Below, one piece after another: positions 8,494-17,322 of a stretch of 64,000 bases of DNA (position 1 is its first letter; each line of letters begins with the position of its first letter). Source of the stretch: Pseudomonas fluorescens (GTDB lineage Bacteria > Pseudomonadota > Gammaproteobacteria > Pseudomonadales > Pseudomonadaceae); assembly GCF_005938625.1 (NCBI RefSeq), contig NZ_VCNJ01000004.1, positions 1 through 64,000 on the forward strand. The letters are read 5' to 3'. The notes beneath the pieces are model-generated. The model did no database searches. It saw nothing but the letters and a program-made list of their open reading frames with translations, and was not told the origin of the DNA. Both the position numbers and the translations under genes were made by a program.

Positions 8494-9363
8494 CTAATTA
8501 AACTCGTCACCCACCGGATACCGGCTGGCATTCAGGCTCTCTTTGATCTTGCGCAAATGCGGCTGGAAATCCACCCCGCGACGCAACGTCATCCCCGTCG
8601 CCAACACATCCAGCACCGTCAACTGAATGATCCGCGACGTCATCGGCATATAGATGTCGGTGTCTTCCGGCAGCGGAATATTCAGGCTCAAGGTACTCGC
8701 CTTGGCCAGCGGCGAATTCTCTGCCGTCAGACCCAGCACCGAAGCACCGTTCTCGCGAGCAATACGCGCCACCTCGACCAACTCACGGGTGCGTCCGGTG
8801 TAGGAAATGATCACGAACAACTCACCGGTGTGCGCCACTGAAGCAATCATCCGTTGCATCAACACATCCGCGTGCGCGGTGACGGCGAGGTTGAAACGGA
8901 AAAACTTGTGCTGCGCATCCAGTGCCACCGGTGCCGAAGCGCCGAGGCCGAAGAAGTGGATCTGCCGCGCCTGAATCAACAGGTCGACGGCGCGGCTGAT
9001 CAGATTTGGATCGAGCGCCTGGCAGGCACTGTCCAGCGACGCGATGGCGCTGCCGAAAATTTTCTGCGTGTACGCCTCGGGATTGTCATCGGCCTCGACC
9101 GCGCGGCTGACATACGCCGCGCCGCTGGCCAGGCTCTGCGCCAGTTGCAGCTTGAGTTCGGGGTAACCGCTGACGCCGAACGAACGGCAAAAACGGTTGA
9201 CCGTCGGTTCGCTCACCGAGGCGGCCTGGGCGAGGGCGGCGATGCTGAAGCGGGTGGCCTGCTGCGGGTTGAGCAGGATCACCTCGGCGACTTTGCGTTC
9301 GGCCTTGTTAAGGTCTTCAAGGCGACTCTGGATCTGTTCCAGTAAATTTCGCACGCGGTCCAT
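8494..9363 (-). CDS. hexR: HexR, RpiR-family repressor of glucose metabolism
   Basis: A 289-residue regulator with an N-terminal RpiR helix-turn-helix (about residues 1-77; [21 protein letters not shown]) and a C-terminal SIS sugar-isomerase domain (about 120-260) that binds the effector, KDPG in Pseudomonas HexR. It represses zwf-pgl-eda, edd/glk and gap-1. It is divergent from zwf, with a HexR-like dyad in the shared promoter region, so it probably also controls itself. Confidence 0.93.
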   Translation of the reverse strand: MDRVRNLLEQIQSRLEDLNKAERKVAEVILLNPQQATRFSIAALAQAASVSEPTVNRFCRSFGVSGYPELKLQLAQSLASGAAYVSRAVEADDNPEAYTQKIFGSAIASLDSACQALDPNLISRAVDLLIQARQIHFFGLGASAPVALDAQHKFFRFNLAVTAHADVLMQRMIASVAHTGELFVIISYTGRTRELVEVARIARENGASVLGLTAENSPLAKASTLSLNIPLPEDTDIYMPMTSRIIQLTVLDVLATGMTLRRGVDFQPHLRKIKESLNASRYPVGDEFN

Positions 9364-9499
9364 ATGGAATTCCTAATTCACCTGCGCAAAGGTGCGCCGG
9401 GCTATGCAAATTGGGCCTTTGATATGGCCCGTAACGGTGGCCTATCCTACTGATGGCTCCGACCGACCACCACTCGGAATCTGTATTTTGCGAAAATGT

Positions 9500-9515
9500 T
9501 GTGGTTATTACTACA
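9500..9515. promoter_or_regulatory. Probable HexR operator between hexR and zwf
   Basis: TGTGGTTATTACTACA is an imperfect dyad (12 of 16 positions symmetric) resembling the gammaproteobacterial HexR site (TGTARTWWWAYTACA-like). It lies 66-81 bases before zwf and about 137-152 bases before hexR. Confidence 0.65.
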
Positions 9516-9565
9516 TTTTCCCTTGAGTGATGCCTTGAAAAAAGGTATTTGTAGCTTAACTTGAT

Positions 9566-9577
9566 AAAAGAACAAAC
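9566..9577 (+). promoter_or_regulatory. A-rich CA-like motif at the zwf start
   Basis: AAAAGAACAAAC ends 3 bases before the zwf ATG, where a strong Shine-Dalgarno sequence would be expected but is missing. It contains AAGAACAA, which fits AANAANAA. Hfq/Crc binding is possible. Confidence 0.35.
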
Positions 9578-9580
9578 ATC

Positions 9581-11033
<1,453 letters not shown>

Positions 11034-11047
<14 letters not shown>

Positions 11048-11747
11048 TGTGCAACTGCCTGCGGGCGTGAACGCTCACGAATTCAAGAGCCCGGTGCTGT
11101 TGGCCGAAGGTCTGGCGCTGAACGTTGCCAAGCAATTGAGCGACGCCATTGCCGCGCGCGGCAACGCGGTGCTGGTGGTGTCCGGCGGTCGTAGCCCGGT
11201 GGCGTTTTTCCAGCACCTGGCCAAGCAGGATCTGGACTGGTCGAAGGTCGTCGTGACCCTCGCCGATGAGCGCTGGGTACCGGTTGAACACGCTGACAGC
11301 AATGCCGGTTTGCTCAAGCAATACTTGCTCAAAGGCCCGGCGGCCAAGGCACAGTTCCTCAGCCTTTATAGCGCTGCGGCGAACGTCGAGCAGGCTGCTG
11401 AACAGGCTGACCGCTTGCTCGCCGAATTGCCGCCGATTGACGTGCTGGTGCTGGGCATGGGCGATGACGGCCACACCGCGTCGCTGTTCCCCGACAGCCC
11501 GAATCTCGCCGAAGCGCTGCAAGCCGATGGCACTCGCCGTTGCTGGCCGATGCTGGCGCCAAGCGTGCCGCGTCAGCGCCTGACCATGAGCCGTGCGCTG
11601 CTGGCGTCGGCGAGGCACAAGATTCTGTCGATTTCCGGTCAGTCGAAACTGACCACACTGAATGCCGCACTGGCATCCGACGACGTCGCCGCCATGCCGG
11701 TTCGCGCGTTTCTGCAACCTACGTTAGAGATTTACTGGTGCCCATGA
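11034..11747 (+). CDS. pgl: 6-phosphogluconolactonase (DevB type)
   Basis: A 237-residue cytosolic lactonase hydrolysing the Zwf product to 6-phosphogluconate. Family signatures [15 protein letters not shown] (about residues 42-56), LADERWVP (about 76-83) and [13 protein letters not shown] (about 139-151) are present. It overlaps zwf by 14 bases and ends within ATGA, where an alternative eda start sits. Confidence 0.93.
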
Positions 11748-11764
11748 GCCAAGGAACAGCCGCT

Positions 11765-12430
11765 ATGACAACCCCATCCCCGACCGTTTCCATGGCGGAC
11801 AAAGTTGCCCTGATCGACAGCCTCTGCGCCAAGGCGCGGATCCTGCCGGTGATCACCATCGCTCGCGAACAGGATGTGCTGCCGCTGGCCGACGCCCTGG
11901 CCGCCGGTGGTCTGACCGCGCTGGAAGTGACCCTGCGTTCGCAGTTCGGCCTCAAGGCCATCCAGATCCTGCGTGAACAGCGCCCGGAACTGATGACCGG
12001 CGCCGGCACCGTACTCGATCGCAATATGCTCGCGGCAGCCGAAGCCGCCGGTTCGCAATTCATCGTCACCCCGGGCATCACCCGTGACCTGCTCGAAGCC
12101 AGCGTCGACAGCCCGATTCCGCTGTTGCCGGGCATCAGTAACGCCTCCGGCATCATGGAAGGCTATGGTCTGGGCTATCGCCGCTTCAAGCTGTTCCCGG
12201 CTGAAGTCAGCGGTGGCGTGGCGGCAATCAAAGCCCTTGGCGGCCCGTTCGGCGAAGTGAAATTCTGCCCGACAGGCGGCGTCGGCCCGGCCAACATCAA
12301 GAGCTACATGGCGCTGAAAAACGTCATGTGCGTGGGCGGAAGCTGGATGCTTGATCCGGAGTGGATCAAGAACGGCGACTGGGCCCGTATTCAGGAATGC
12401 ACCGCCGAGGCACTGGCGCTGCTGGACTGA
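11765..12430 (+). CDS. eda: KDPG aldolase (bifunctional KDPG/KHG aldolase)
   Basis: A 221-residue TIM-barrel class I aldolase splitting 2-keto-3-deoxy-6-phosphogluconate into pyruvate and glyceraldehyde-3-phosphate. Schiff-base lysine in RRFKLFPAE, catalytic Glu in LTALEVTLRS, and GAGTVLD are visible. ATG 11765 is chosen because AAGGA lies 9 bases upstream; an in-frame ATG at 11744 overlapping the pgl stop would add 7 residues. Last gene of the HexR-controlled operon. Confidence 0.93.
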   Translation: MTTPSPTVSMADKVALIDSLCAKARILPVITIAREQDVLPLADALAAGGLTALEVTLRSQFGLKAIQILREQRPELMTGAGTVLDRNMLAAAEAAGSQFIVTPGITRDLLEASVDSPIPLLPGISNASGIMEGYGLGYRRFKLFPAEVSGGVAAIKALGGPFGEVKFCPTGGVGPANIKSYMALKNVMCVGGSWMLDPEWIKNGDWARIQECTAEALALLD

Positions 12431-12467
12431 TTGTTACCAGACACTTCGTTGTGTGTTCTACGGCTTT

Positions 12468-12500
12468 ACGGTGCGCTTGGTCGGTGCACCGTTTTTTTTT
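12468..12500 (+). terminator. Terminator of zwf-pgl-eda
   Basis: CGGTGC and GCACCG form a stem around an 11-base loop, followed by nine T residues. Confidence 0.8.
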
Positions 12501-12527
12501 GCCTGAAAATTGCTATGTAGAAGCTAT

Positions 12528-12618
12528 GTAGGAGCTGTCGAGTGAAACGAGGCTGCGATCTTTTGACCTTGCTCTTGAGCGCCAACATCAAAAGATCGCA
12601 GCCTTCGGCAGCTCCTAC
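12528..12618. repeat. REPIN, family B (GTAGGAGCTG...GCGATCTTTTG)
   Basis: GTAGGAGCTGTCGAG...GCGATCTTTTG and the complementary right half, with a short centre. The left arm carries the TCGAGTGAAACGAGG variant. With the eda terminator it accounts for most of the 280-base gap. Confidence 0.85.
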
Positions 12619-12710
12619 ATCGACACCGTTACGACGCGATACATAGTTACCGCACAACCGCGTTGGCGTGGCGCTAATCTGCGTTCATCTTACGGAAGAG
12701 AGAACGCCTC

Positions 12711-13289
12711 ATGGACGACCATCAATCAGCAGACTTGCCCCATCAGCCTCTTCGGCAACGGCAAACGCATATCCCTGGCAGCATCGATTGGCGCGAAACC
12801 GAAGAAAAGGTGCGCAACATCAGCCGCGGCGTCGAAGGCCTGCCACTGGTATTGCGTCTGGCCCTGGTCGACGCCATGACCGGTGAGCCAGTGGTTGGCG
12901 CCCAGGTCCGGATCGAACAGAACATTGGCGCCGACAGCTTGTGCGGCGCCCAGTCGACCGACAGCCAAGGCATCGTGCGGTTTACCAGTATTTACCCGGA
13001 TCAGCACGCTGGAGGGGCCTCGTGCATCGCCATGACCGTGTGCATCGCCAGTGATGATCAACTTTTGCAGTCACCTCAGGAGGCCTGGGCAGGACGGCTG
13101 CATCTTCCGGATGTCTGTAACTGTGAAACGGCGGGGGATGATGCTTCGCCGCTGGTATTGCGACCGATTGGCGGGGAAGGTCTTGAGGACGGTTATTTCG
13201 GCAGCCTGACGATCGGCGTCGACACCTTTGCGGTGTCGTCGCAGATCGGCCTTGCAGGCTACGAGAAGTCTACGGGCGCGGTGTTTTAG
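12711..13289 (+). CDS. Intradiol ring-cleavage dioxygenase-like protein, metal ligands apparently lost
   Basis: A 192-residue protein. Residues 48-105 follow the beta-sandwich core of intradiol dioxygenases (RLALVDAMTGEPVVGAQVRI, then GAQSTDSQGIVRFTSIYP). Where active enzymes carry the iron-binding His-x-His after the IYP motif, this protein reads SCIAMTV, so both histidines seem absent and catalysis is unlikely. No signal peptide. Start chosen behind GGAAGAGAG. It converges with the class V aminotransferase gene, overlapping by 4 bases. A structural, binding or decayed role is possible. Confidence 0.7.
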   Translation: MDDHQSADLPHQPLRQRQTHIPGSIDWRETEEKVRNISRGVEGLPLVLRLALVDAMTGEPVVGAQVRIEQNIGADSLCGAQSTDSQGIVRFTSIYPDQHAGGASCIAMTVCIASDDQLLQSPQEAWAGRLHLPDVCNCETAGDDASPLVLRPIGGEGLEDGYFGSLTIGVDTFAVSSQIGLAGYEKSTGAVF

Positions 13290-14467
13290 CGCAGTTCGTT
13301 CAGCGCGCGGACCAGCAACTGCATGTCGCCAGCGGTGCTGGTCAGTCCCGGTGTAATGCGGATGCTCGGCCCGCTGGCTGCGCCGTTGCGCACCACGGTG
13401 AACAGGTTGTAGTCGTTGAGCAGTCGCTCGGCCATCGCCTGTTGATTGTCGTGCCGGGTAAATCGCAGCGATGTGATGCCGCAATACAGCCTTGGATCGT
13501 CTGGCGTCATTACCTCGATACCCGGCAAGTGCCGCACCGCGCTGACCCACAGGTTGCGCAGATAATTCAGGCGAGCGCCTTTGGCCGGCGCGCCGCCGAG
13601 CGAACGGTGCTCTTCGAACACCAGCGGCAAGGTCATCAGCGCGGGAATGTTAGGCGTGCTGTATGAGGTGCGCGCGCGGATGTCATTAACCGGGTAATGC
13701 ATTTCATCCATGTCCGGATCGATATCGGCCAGGCGTTGCGGCGCGATATAGAGGAAACCGAGGGTGAGCGGTGCGCCGATCCATTTGTGCAGGTTGAAGC
13801 CGGCGAAAGAAATGCCCAATGCTTCAAGATCGAACTCGATCTGACCGAGCGCATGGGCGCCGTCGAGGATGACATCGACGCCATGCTCTTTGGCGAGGGC
13901 GGCGATGGCTTGTACCGGCATGACCAGACCGGTGCGGTGAGTAACGTGAGTCAGGGCCATCAGCTTGATCTTCGGGTGACCGGCAAAGGCTTCGCGGTAC
14001 GTCTCCAGCAGGCTGTCGTAGCTCGCCGGGTGCGCGTGGGCAATCTCGATCACCTCGGCGCCACGATGTCTGGCCAGCCAGCGCATGGCGCCTTTGACCG
14101 TGTCGTATTCCAGATCACTGATCAGCACCTGATCGCCCGGCTGCAAGCGGTTGTAGTTACGGATCAGCGATTGCAGGCCTTCGGTGGCGTTGCGGGTGAA
14201 CGCGACGCTCTGGGCGCGTACGCCGATCAGCTCGGCGAGTTGCGCGCGGATATCAAGGTTGTCGTGCTGCTCGAAACGCTGGCGCACGTACACCGAATTG
14301 CTGGTATTGATCAGCTCGATATTGCGCTGGTACTCCTCGATTACCGTGCGCGACATGCGCCCGAAGTAACCGTTTTCCAGGTTCACGGGGCCGGGTTGAA
14401 CGTCGTAACGGTCGGCGAACGTTTGCCAGAAGGCTTCGTCACGGGCGCGGCGGGTGTTGTCGGGCAT
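13286..14467 (-). CDS. Class V PLP-dependent aminotransferase (isopenicillin-N-epimerase-like)
   Basis: A 393-residue fold-type I PLP enzyme. The PLP-binding lysine lies in FNLHKWIGAP (about residue 227) and the cofactor aspartate in VILDGAHALGQ. The family includes epimerases, cysteine desulfurase-like enzymes and aminotransferases; substrate cannot be assigned. No Tat or Sec signal is seen. The next gene on this strand (DUF3820) ends 30 bases upstream, so they may be cotranscribed. Confidence 0.85.
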   Translation of the reverse strand: MPDNTRRARDEAFWQTFADRYDVQPGPVNLENGYFGRMSRTVIEEYQRNIELINTSNSVYVRQRFEQHDNLDIRAQLAELIGVRAQSVAFTRNATEGLQSLIRNYNRLQPGDQVLISDLEYDTVKGAMRWLARHRGAEVIEIAHAHPASYDSLLETYREAFAGHPKIKLMALTHVTHRTGLVMPVQAIAALAKEHGVDVILDGAHALGQIEFDLEALGISFAGFNLHKWIGAPLTLGFLYIAPQRLADIDPDMDEMHYPVNDIRARTSYSTPNIPALMTLPLVFEEHRSLGGAPAKGARLNYLRNLWVSAVRHLPGIEVMTPDDPRLYCGITSLRFTRHDNQQAMAERLLNDYNLFTVVRNGAASGPSIRITPGLTSTAGDMQLLVRALNELR

Positions 14468-14496
14468 GGTCGGCTGACTCTAAAGAGGAGGGCGCT

Positions 14497-14733
14497 TCAA
14501 TGGCGCGGGGCAGGTTTGCCGTGTTTGGCGCGCAGCGGTTCGAGCAAGTCCGAGAGGCCGTTATGGTCGATCTCCTGCATCAGCGCGAGCAGGCCGCCGA
14601 GTTCGCCGTGAGGGAAACCTTCACGGGCAAACCAGTTCAGGTACGGCCCCGGCAGGTCGGCAATGATCCGGCCCTTGTACTTGCCGAAGGGCATTTCGCG
14701 GGTGATCAGCAGTTCGAGTTTTTCGGGATTCAT
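14497..14733 (-). CDS. DUF3820 family protein
   Basis: A 78-residue protein whose core reads TREMPFGKYKGRIIADLPGPYLNWF, the DUF3820 signature, sometimes linked to exonuclease-like proteins. The function of the family is unknown. It is probably cotranscribed with the downstream aminotransferase. Confidence 0.85.
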   Translation of the reverse strand: MNPEKLELLITREMPFGKYKGRIIADLPGPYLNWFAREGFPHGELGGLLALMQEIDHNGLSDLLEPLRAKHGKPAPRH

Positions 14734-14882
14734 CAGGGATTTCGTCTGGCTTCAAATCAGCTTGGAAAATACAGGCATTCTGCATGCAGGCCAAATGACA
14801 GATCATGCAAATAACCGTGATACAGATAGTTCACTTATCTTTAAAGCGTTGATATATAACGAAATTTCATAAATAAAAAAGC

Positions 14883-14898
14883 TGGCACGCACACTGCA
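14883..14898 (+). promoter_or_regulatory. Candidate sigma54 (RpoN) promoter
   Basis: TGGCACG-CACA-CTGCA matches the -24/-12 consensus TGGCACG-N4-TTGCW with one mismatch. GG (14884-14885) and GC (14896-14897) are exactly 12 bases apart. Transcription would begin near 14908, about 30 bases before the next gene. Confidence 0.65.
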
Positions 14899-14938
14899 AT
14901 ATCCCTTGCATCTTCAACCAATCGCAAGGAATTGAAAA

Positions 14939-15406
14939 ATGACCGACATGAATAAAGAAGCCATCTCTGTACTCAATGACCTGATTGAAACCAGCAAGGA
15001 CGGTCAGGAAGGGTTCAAGACTTGCGCTGAAGACATCAAGCATCCAGAACTGAAAACCCTGTTTGTCACCCGCTCTGCCGATTGCGCAACCGCTGCAGCA
15101 GAACTGCAAGCCGAAGTTCGCAAGCTGGGCGGCGATCCGGAAACTTCCACCAGCGTCAGCGGTGATCTGCACCGTCGCTGGGTCGATGTCAAAGCGATGT
15201 TCACCGGCAAAGACGAAGAGGCTGTTCTAAACGAAGCCGAGCGCGGTGAAGACCATGCGCTGAAGGCTTATCGTGAAGCCATCGAGAAGATCAACAAGCA
15301 CAATCTGGTAGGCATTCGTGATCTGGTTGAACGTCAATACCACGGCGTACAACGCAACCACGATCAGGTGAAAGCCCTGCGTAACCAGGCTCGCGCCCGT
15401 TCTTAA
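14939..15406 (+). CDS. PA2169 family four-helix-bundle protein (DUF2383)
   Basis: A 155-residue, all-helical cytosolic protein. The N-terminal 110 residues fit DUF2383, a ferritin-like four-helix bundle of unknown function often found with stress genes. An AAGGA ribosome site lies 8 bases before the start. The gene stands alone, between a sigma54-like promoter and a strong terminator, so it is a single-gene unit likely controlled by RpoN and an enhancer-binding protein. Confidence 0.88.
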   Translation: MTDMNKEAISVLNDLIETSKDGQEGFKTCAEDIKHPELKTLFVTRSADCATAAAELQAEVRKLGGDPETSTSVSGDLHRRWVDVKAMFTGKDEEAVLNEAERGEDHALKAYREAIEKINKHNLVGIRDLVERQYHGVQRNHDQVKALRNQARARS

Positions 15407-15422
15407 GCGTTTGCCGGTTATA

Positions 15423-15452
15423 AAAAACGCCAGCTAGTCTGGCGTTTTTTTT
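15423..15452 (+). terminator. Terminator of the PA2169-family gene
   Basis: AACGCCAG and CTGGCGTT stem around CTAGT, with A residues before and eight T residues after; it could work in both directions. Confidence 0.88.
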
Positions 15453-15471
15453 GTGTCCGGGAAAAGCAAAG

Positions 15472-15634
15472 CCCCTCACCCTAGCCCTCTCCCAGAGGGA
15501 GAGGGGACTGAACGAGGTGTTCTTTCGAGCTACATCGACCTGAAATATTCAGTCGAACTCAAAATCTGAAAACAGCGGAGACCGGCTCCCTTTTCCCCTC
15601 GCCCCCCTTGGGGGAGAGGGCTGGGGTGAGGGGG
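15472..15634. repeat. Long inverted repeat, family D (CCCCTCACCCTAGCCCTCTC)
   Basis: CCCCTCACCCTAGCCCTCTC at the left and GAGAGGGCTGGGGTGAGGGG at the right, each next to a second short dyad (CCAGAGGGAGAGGGG). The centre has about 100 bases of less repeated sequence. First of three family D elements. Confidence 0.8.
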
Positions 15635-15664
15635 AAAAGCTCCCACTGACACCCCACCAATCAA

Positions 15665-16135
15665 TCAGCCAATGCTAATCGCCGGCAGTGTTGGCAACGT
15701 CACCGTCTGCTGCTTGCGCGGCGCCAGAATCTCCGCCTCGCCATCCACCACCAACTCATCACGCTGGTTAAACACACGAGTGGCGATGCGCACACGAAAC
15801 TTCGGCAGCTTCTCGAGGATTTCCAGACGCACGGTCAACGTGTCGCCAATCTTCACCGGCTTCTGAAAGCTCATCTGCTGGCCGATATAAATAGTGCCCG
15901 GCCCAGGCAACTCGCACGCTACTGCAGCACTGATCAGCGCACCGCTGAACATACCGTGGGCGATACGCTCCTTGAACATGCTCGCGGCGGCAAACTCGGC
16001 ATCCAGGTGCACCGGGTTGTGGTCGCCCGACATCGCGGCAAACAGTTGAATGTCGCGTTCTTCGACAGTCTTGCTGTAGCTGGCGGTCTGGCCGACTTCA
16101 AGGGCTTCGTAAGGGATGTTGGTAACCTGGGTCAT
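15665..16135 (-). CDS. phaJ: (R)-specific enoyl-CoA hydratase, MaoC/PhaJ type
   Basis: A 156-residue single hot-dog-fold hydratase. The catalytic Asp/His pair lies in GDHNPVHLD (residues 37-45). It converts trans-2-enoyl-CoA to (R)-3-hydroxyacyl-CoA, supplying monomers for polyhydroxyalkanoate synthesis. ATG 16135 is preferred over an in-frame start 12 codons upstream because AGGA precedes it and the protein then begins like known PhaJ1. The neighbouring hydrolase and tandem fadD genes point to fatty acid use. The PhaJ1 assignment rests on recollected homology and synteny. Confidence 0.85.
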   Translation of the reverse strand: MTQVTNIPYEALEVGQTASYSKTVEERDIQLFAAMSGDHNPVHLDAEFAAASMFKERIAHGMFSGALISAAVACELPGPGTIYIGQQMSFQKPVKIGDTLTVRLEILEKLPKFRVRIATRVFNQRDELVVDGEAEILAPRKQQTVTLPTLPAISIG

Positions 16136-16177
16136 CGGTCTCAATTCCTGTGACGGATTCAGTGAATCCACAAAAAA

Positions 16178-17122
16178 TTATTCGCTGCGCTGAGGGCGCG
16201 GATGGCTCAGGGCCTGATCGATCCAGGCCAGCACATCAGCGATCACTTCGTCGCGATTGGTTTCGTTGAACAATTCGTGCCGCGCCTGCGGGTAGATCTT
16301 CAGTTGCAGGTGCTGGCTGCCGGCCGTGCGCAAGGCATTGGCCAGATCTGTCAGACGCTTGCCTTCACTCACCGGATCACATTCGCCGCCGATTACCAGC
16401 AGCGGAAGGCCCGGGTCGATCTGCGCGAGATTGGACGCTTTGCTGATCTGCTGCAAGCCGCCGAGCAGGTCGATCCACAGTTGATTGGTGCAGCGAAAGC
16501 CGCACAACAGGTCGTTGGCGTACAGGTCGACTTCGGCGGGATCACGACTCAGCCAGTCGAAGCGTGTGCGCACCGGTTTGAATTTGTTGTTGAACGAGCC
16601 GAACGACAGCCATTCGATCAGCGCACTGCGGCCCTTGCCACCCTGACGCAGTTTTTCCAGACGGGCGATCTGCCGTGCGGCGCCGTACAGCGCGACGGGT
16701 TGTAAGTTGGAACCACTGAGGATCGCCCCGTGCAGGCTGGCGCTGTGGTGCAGTAAATAGCCTTGGGCAAGATAGCTGCCCATGCTGTGCCCCAGCAAAA
16801 TGATCGGCACGCCGGGGTGCTGCTGGCCGATGTGCTGGTTGAGGCTGGCCAGATCGCCGAGCACCTTGCACCAGCCGTCGTCATCGGCGAAGTGGCCGAG
16901 GGTGCCGTGATTGGCGGTTCTGCCATGTCCGCGCAGATCCGGGGCGTACACGCCATAGCCTTTGTCGCAAAACGTTTCGGCCAGTCGCGCATAGCGGCCG
17001 CTGTGTTCGGCCATGCCATGGGCCAGCAGGATCACCGCCTTCAATGGCGCGGCGGGCAGCCATTGATTGATGAACAGGCGGCTGCGGTCACTCGCGTCCA
17101 GCCATAGCGTGTCGTGGATCAT
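16178..17122 (-). CDS. Alpha/beta hydrolase, monoacylglycerol lipase-like (serine aminopeptidase S33 group)
   Basis: A 314-residue cytoplasmic hydrolase. Nucleophile elbow GHSMGS (about residues 113-118), acid residue in GGECDPVS, and His in ARHELFNE form a complete triad. The cap and the HGMAEHSGRY oxyanion stretch are typical of monoacylglycerol lipases. It shares its strand with phaJ 42 bases downstream and is divergent from fadD2, so release of fatty acids is the likely role. Confidence 0.87.
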   Translation of the reverse strand: MIHDTLWLDASDRSRLFINQWLPAAPLKAVILLAHGMAEHSGRYARLAETFCDKGYGVYAPDLRGHGRTANHGTLGHFADDDGWCKVLGDLASLNQHIGQQHPGVPIILLGHSMGSYLAQGYLLHHSASLHGAILSGSNLQPVALYGAARQIARLEKLRQGGKGRSALIEWLSFGSFNNKFKPVRTRFDWLSRDPAEVDLYANDLLCGFRCTNQLWIDLLGGLQQISKASNLAQIDPGLPLLVIGGECDPVSEGKRLTDLANALRTAGSQHLQLKIYPQARHELFNETNRDEVIADVLAWIDQALSHPRPQRSE

Positions 17123-17260
17123 GGCGATTCCTTTGCTCAGAGTCGGATCATTGTATAGCGCGTCTGATCAGCCCACGCCACGGCAGGAAGATTCACACGA
17201 TCAATGACGGCTTTGTCCATATTTGCCTCAATGGCCATAGCTGCTAGTGTCCGTGAAGCT

Positions 17261-17288
17261 CCGCTTTTTCAGAAATGACAGAAAGCGG
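17261..17288. promoter_or_regulatory. Inverted repeat upstream of fadD2
   Basis: CCGCTTT and AAAGCGG arms with a 14-base spacer, ending 34 bases before the fadD2 start, in the region shared with the divergent hydrolase gene. It could be an operator for a fatty-acid-responsive regulator; no family is recognised. Confidence 0.35.
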
Positions 17289-17322
17289 CCCCGGATCGGC
17301 TCAGGTAAAGAGGACAAGAACA

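Noticed and set aside
15472..15634. CRISPR-like or terminator-like signal in the C/G-rich repeats
   Set aside because: The copies are inverted and dispersed, with no regular spacers, so they are REP-type repeats.
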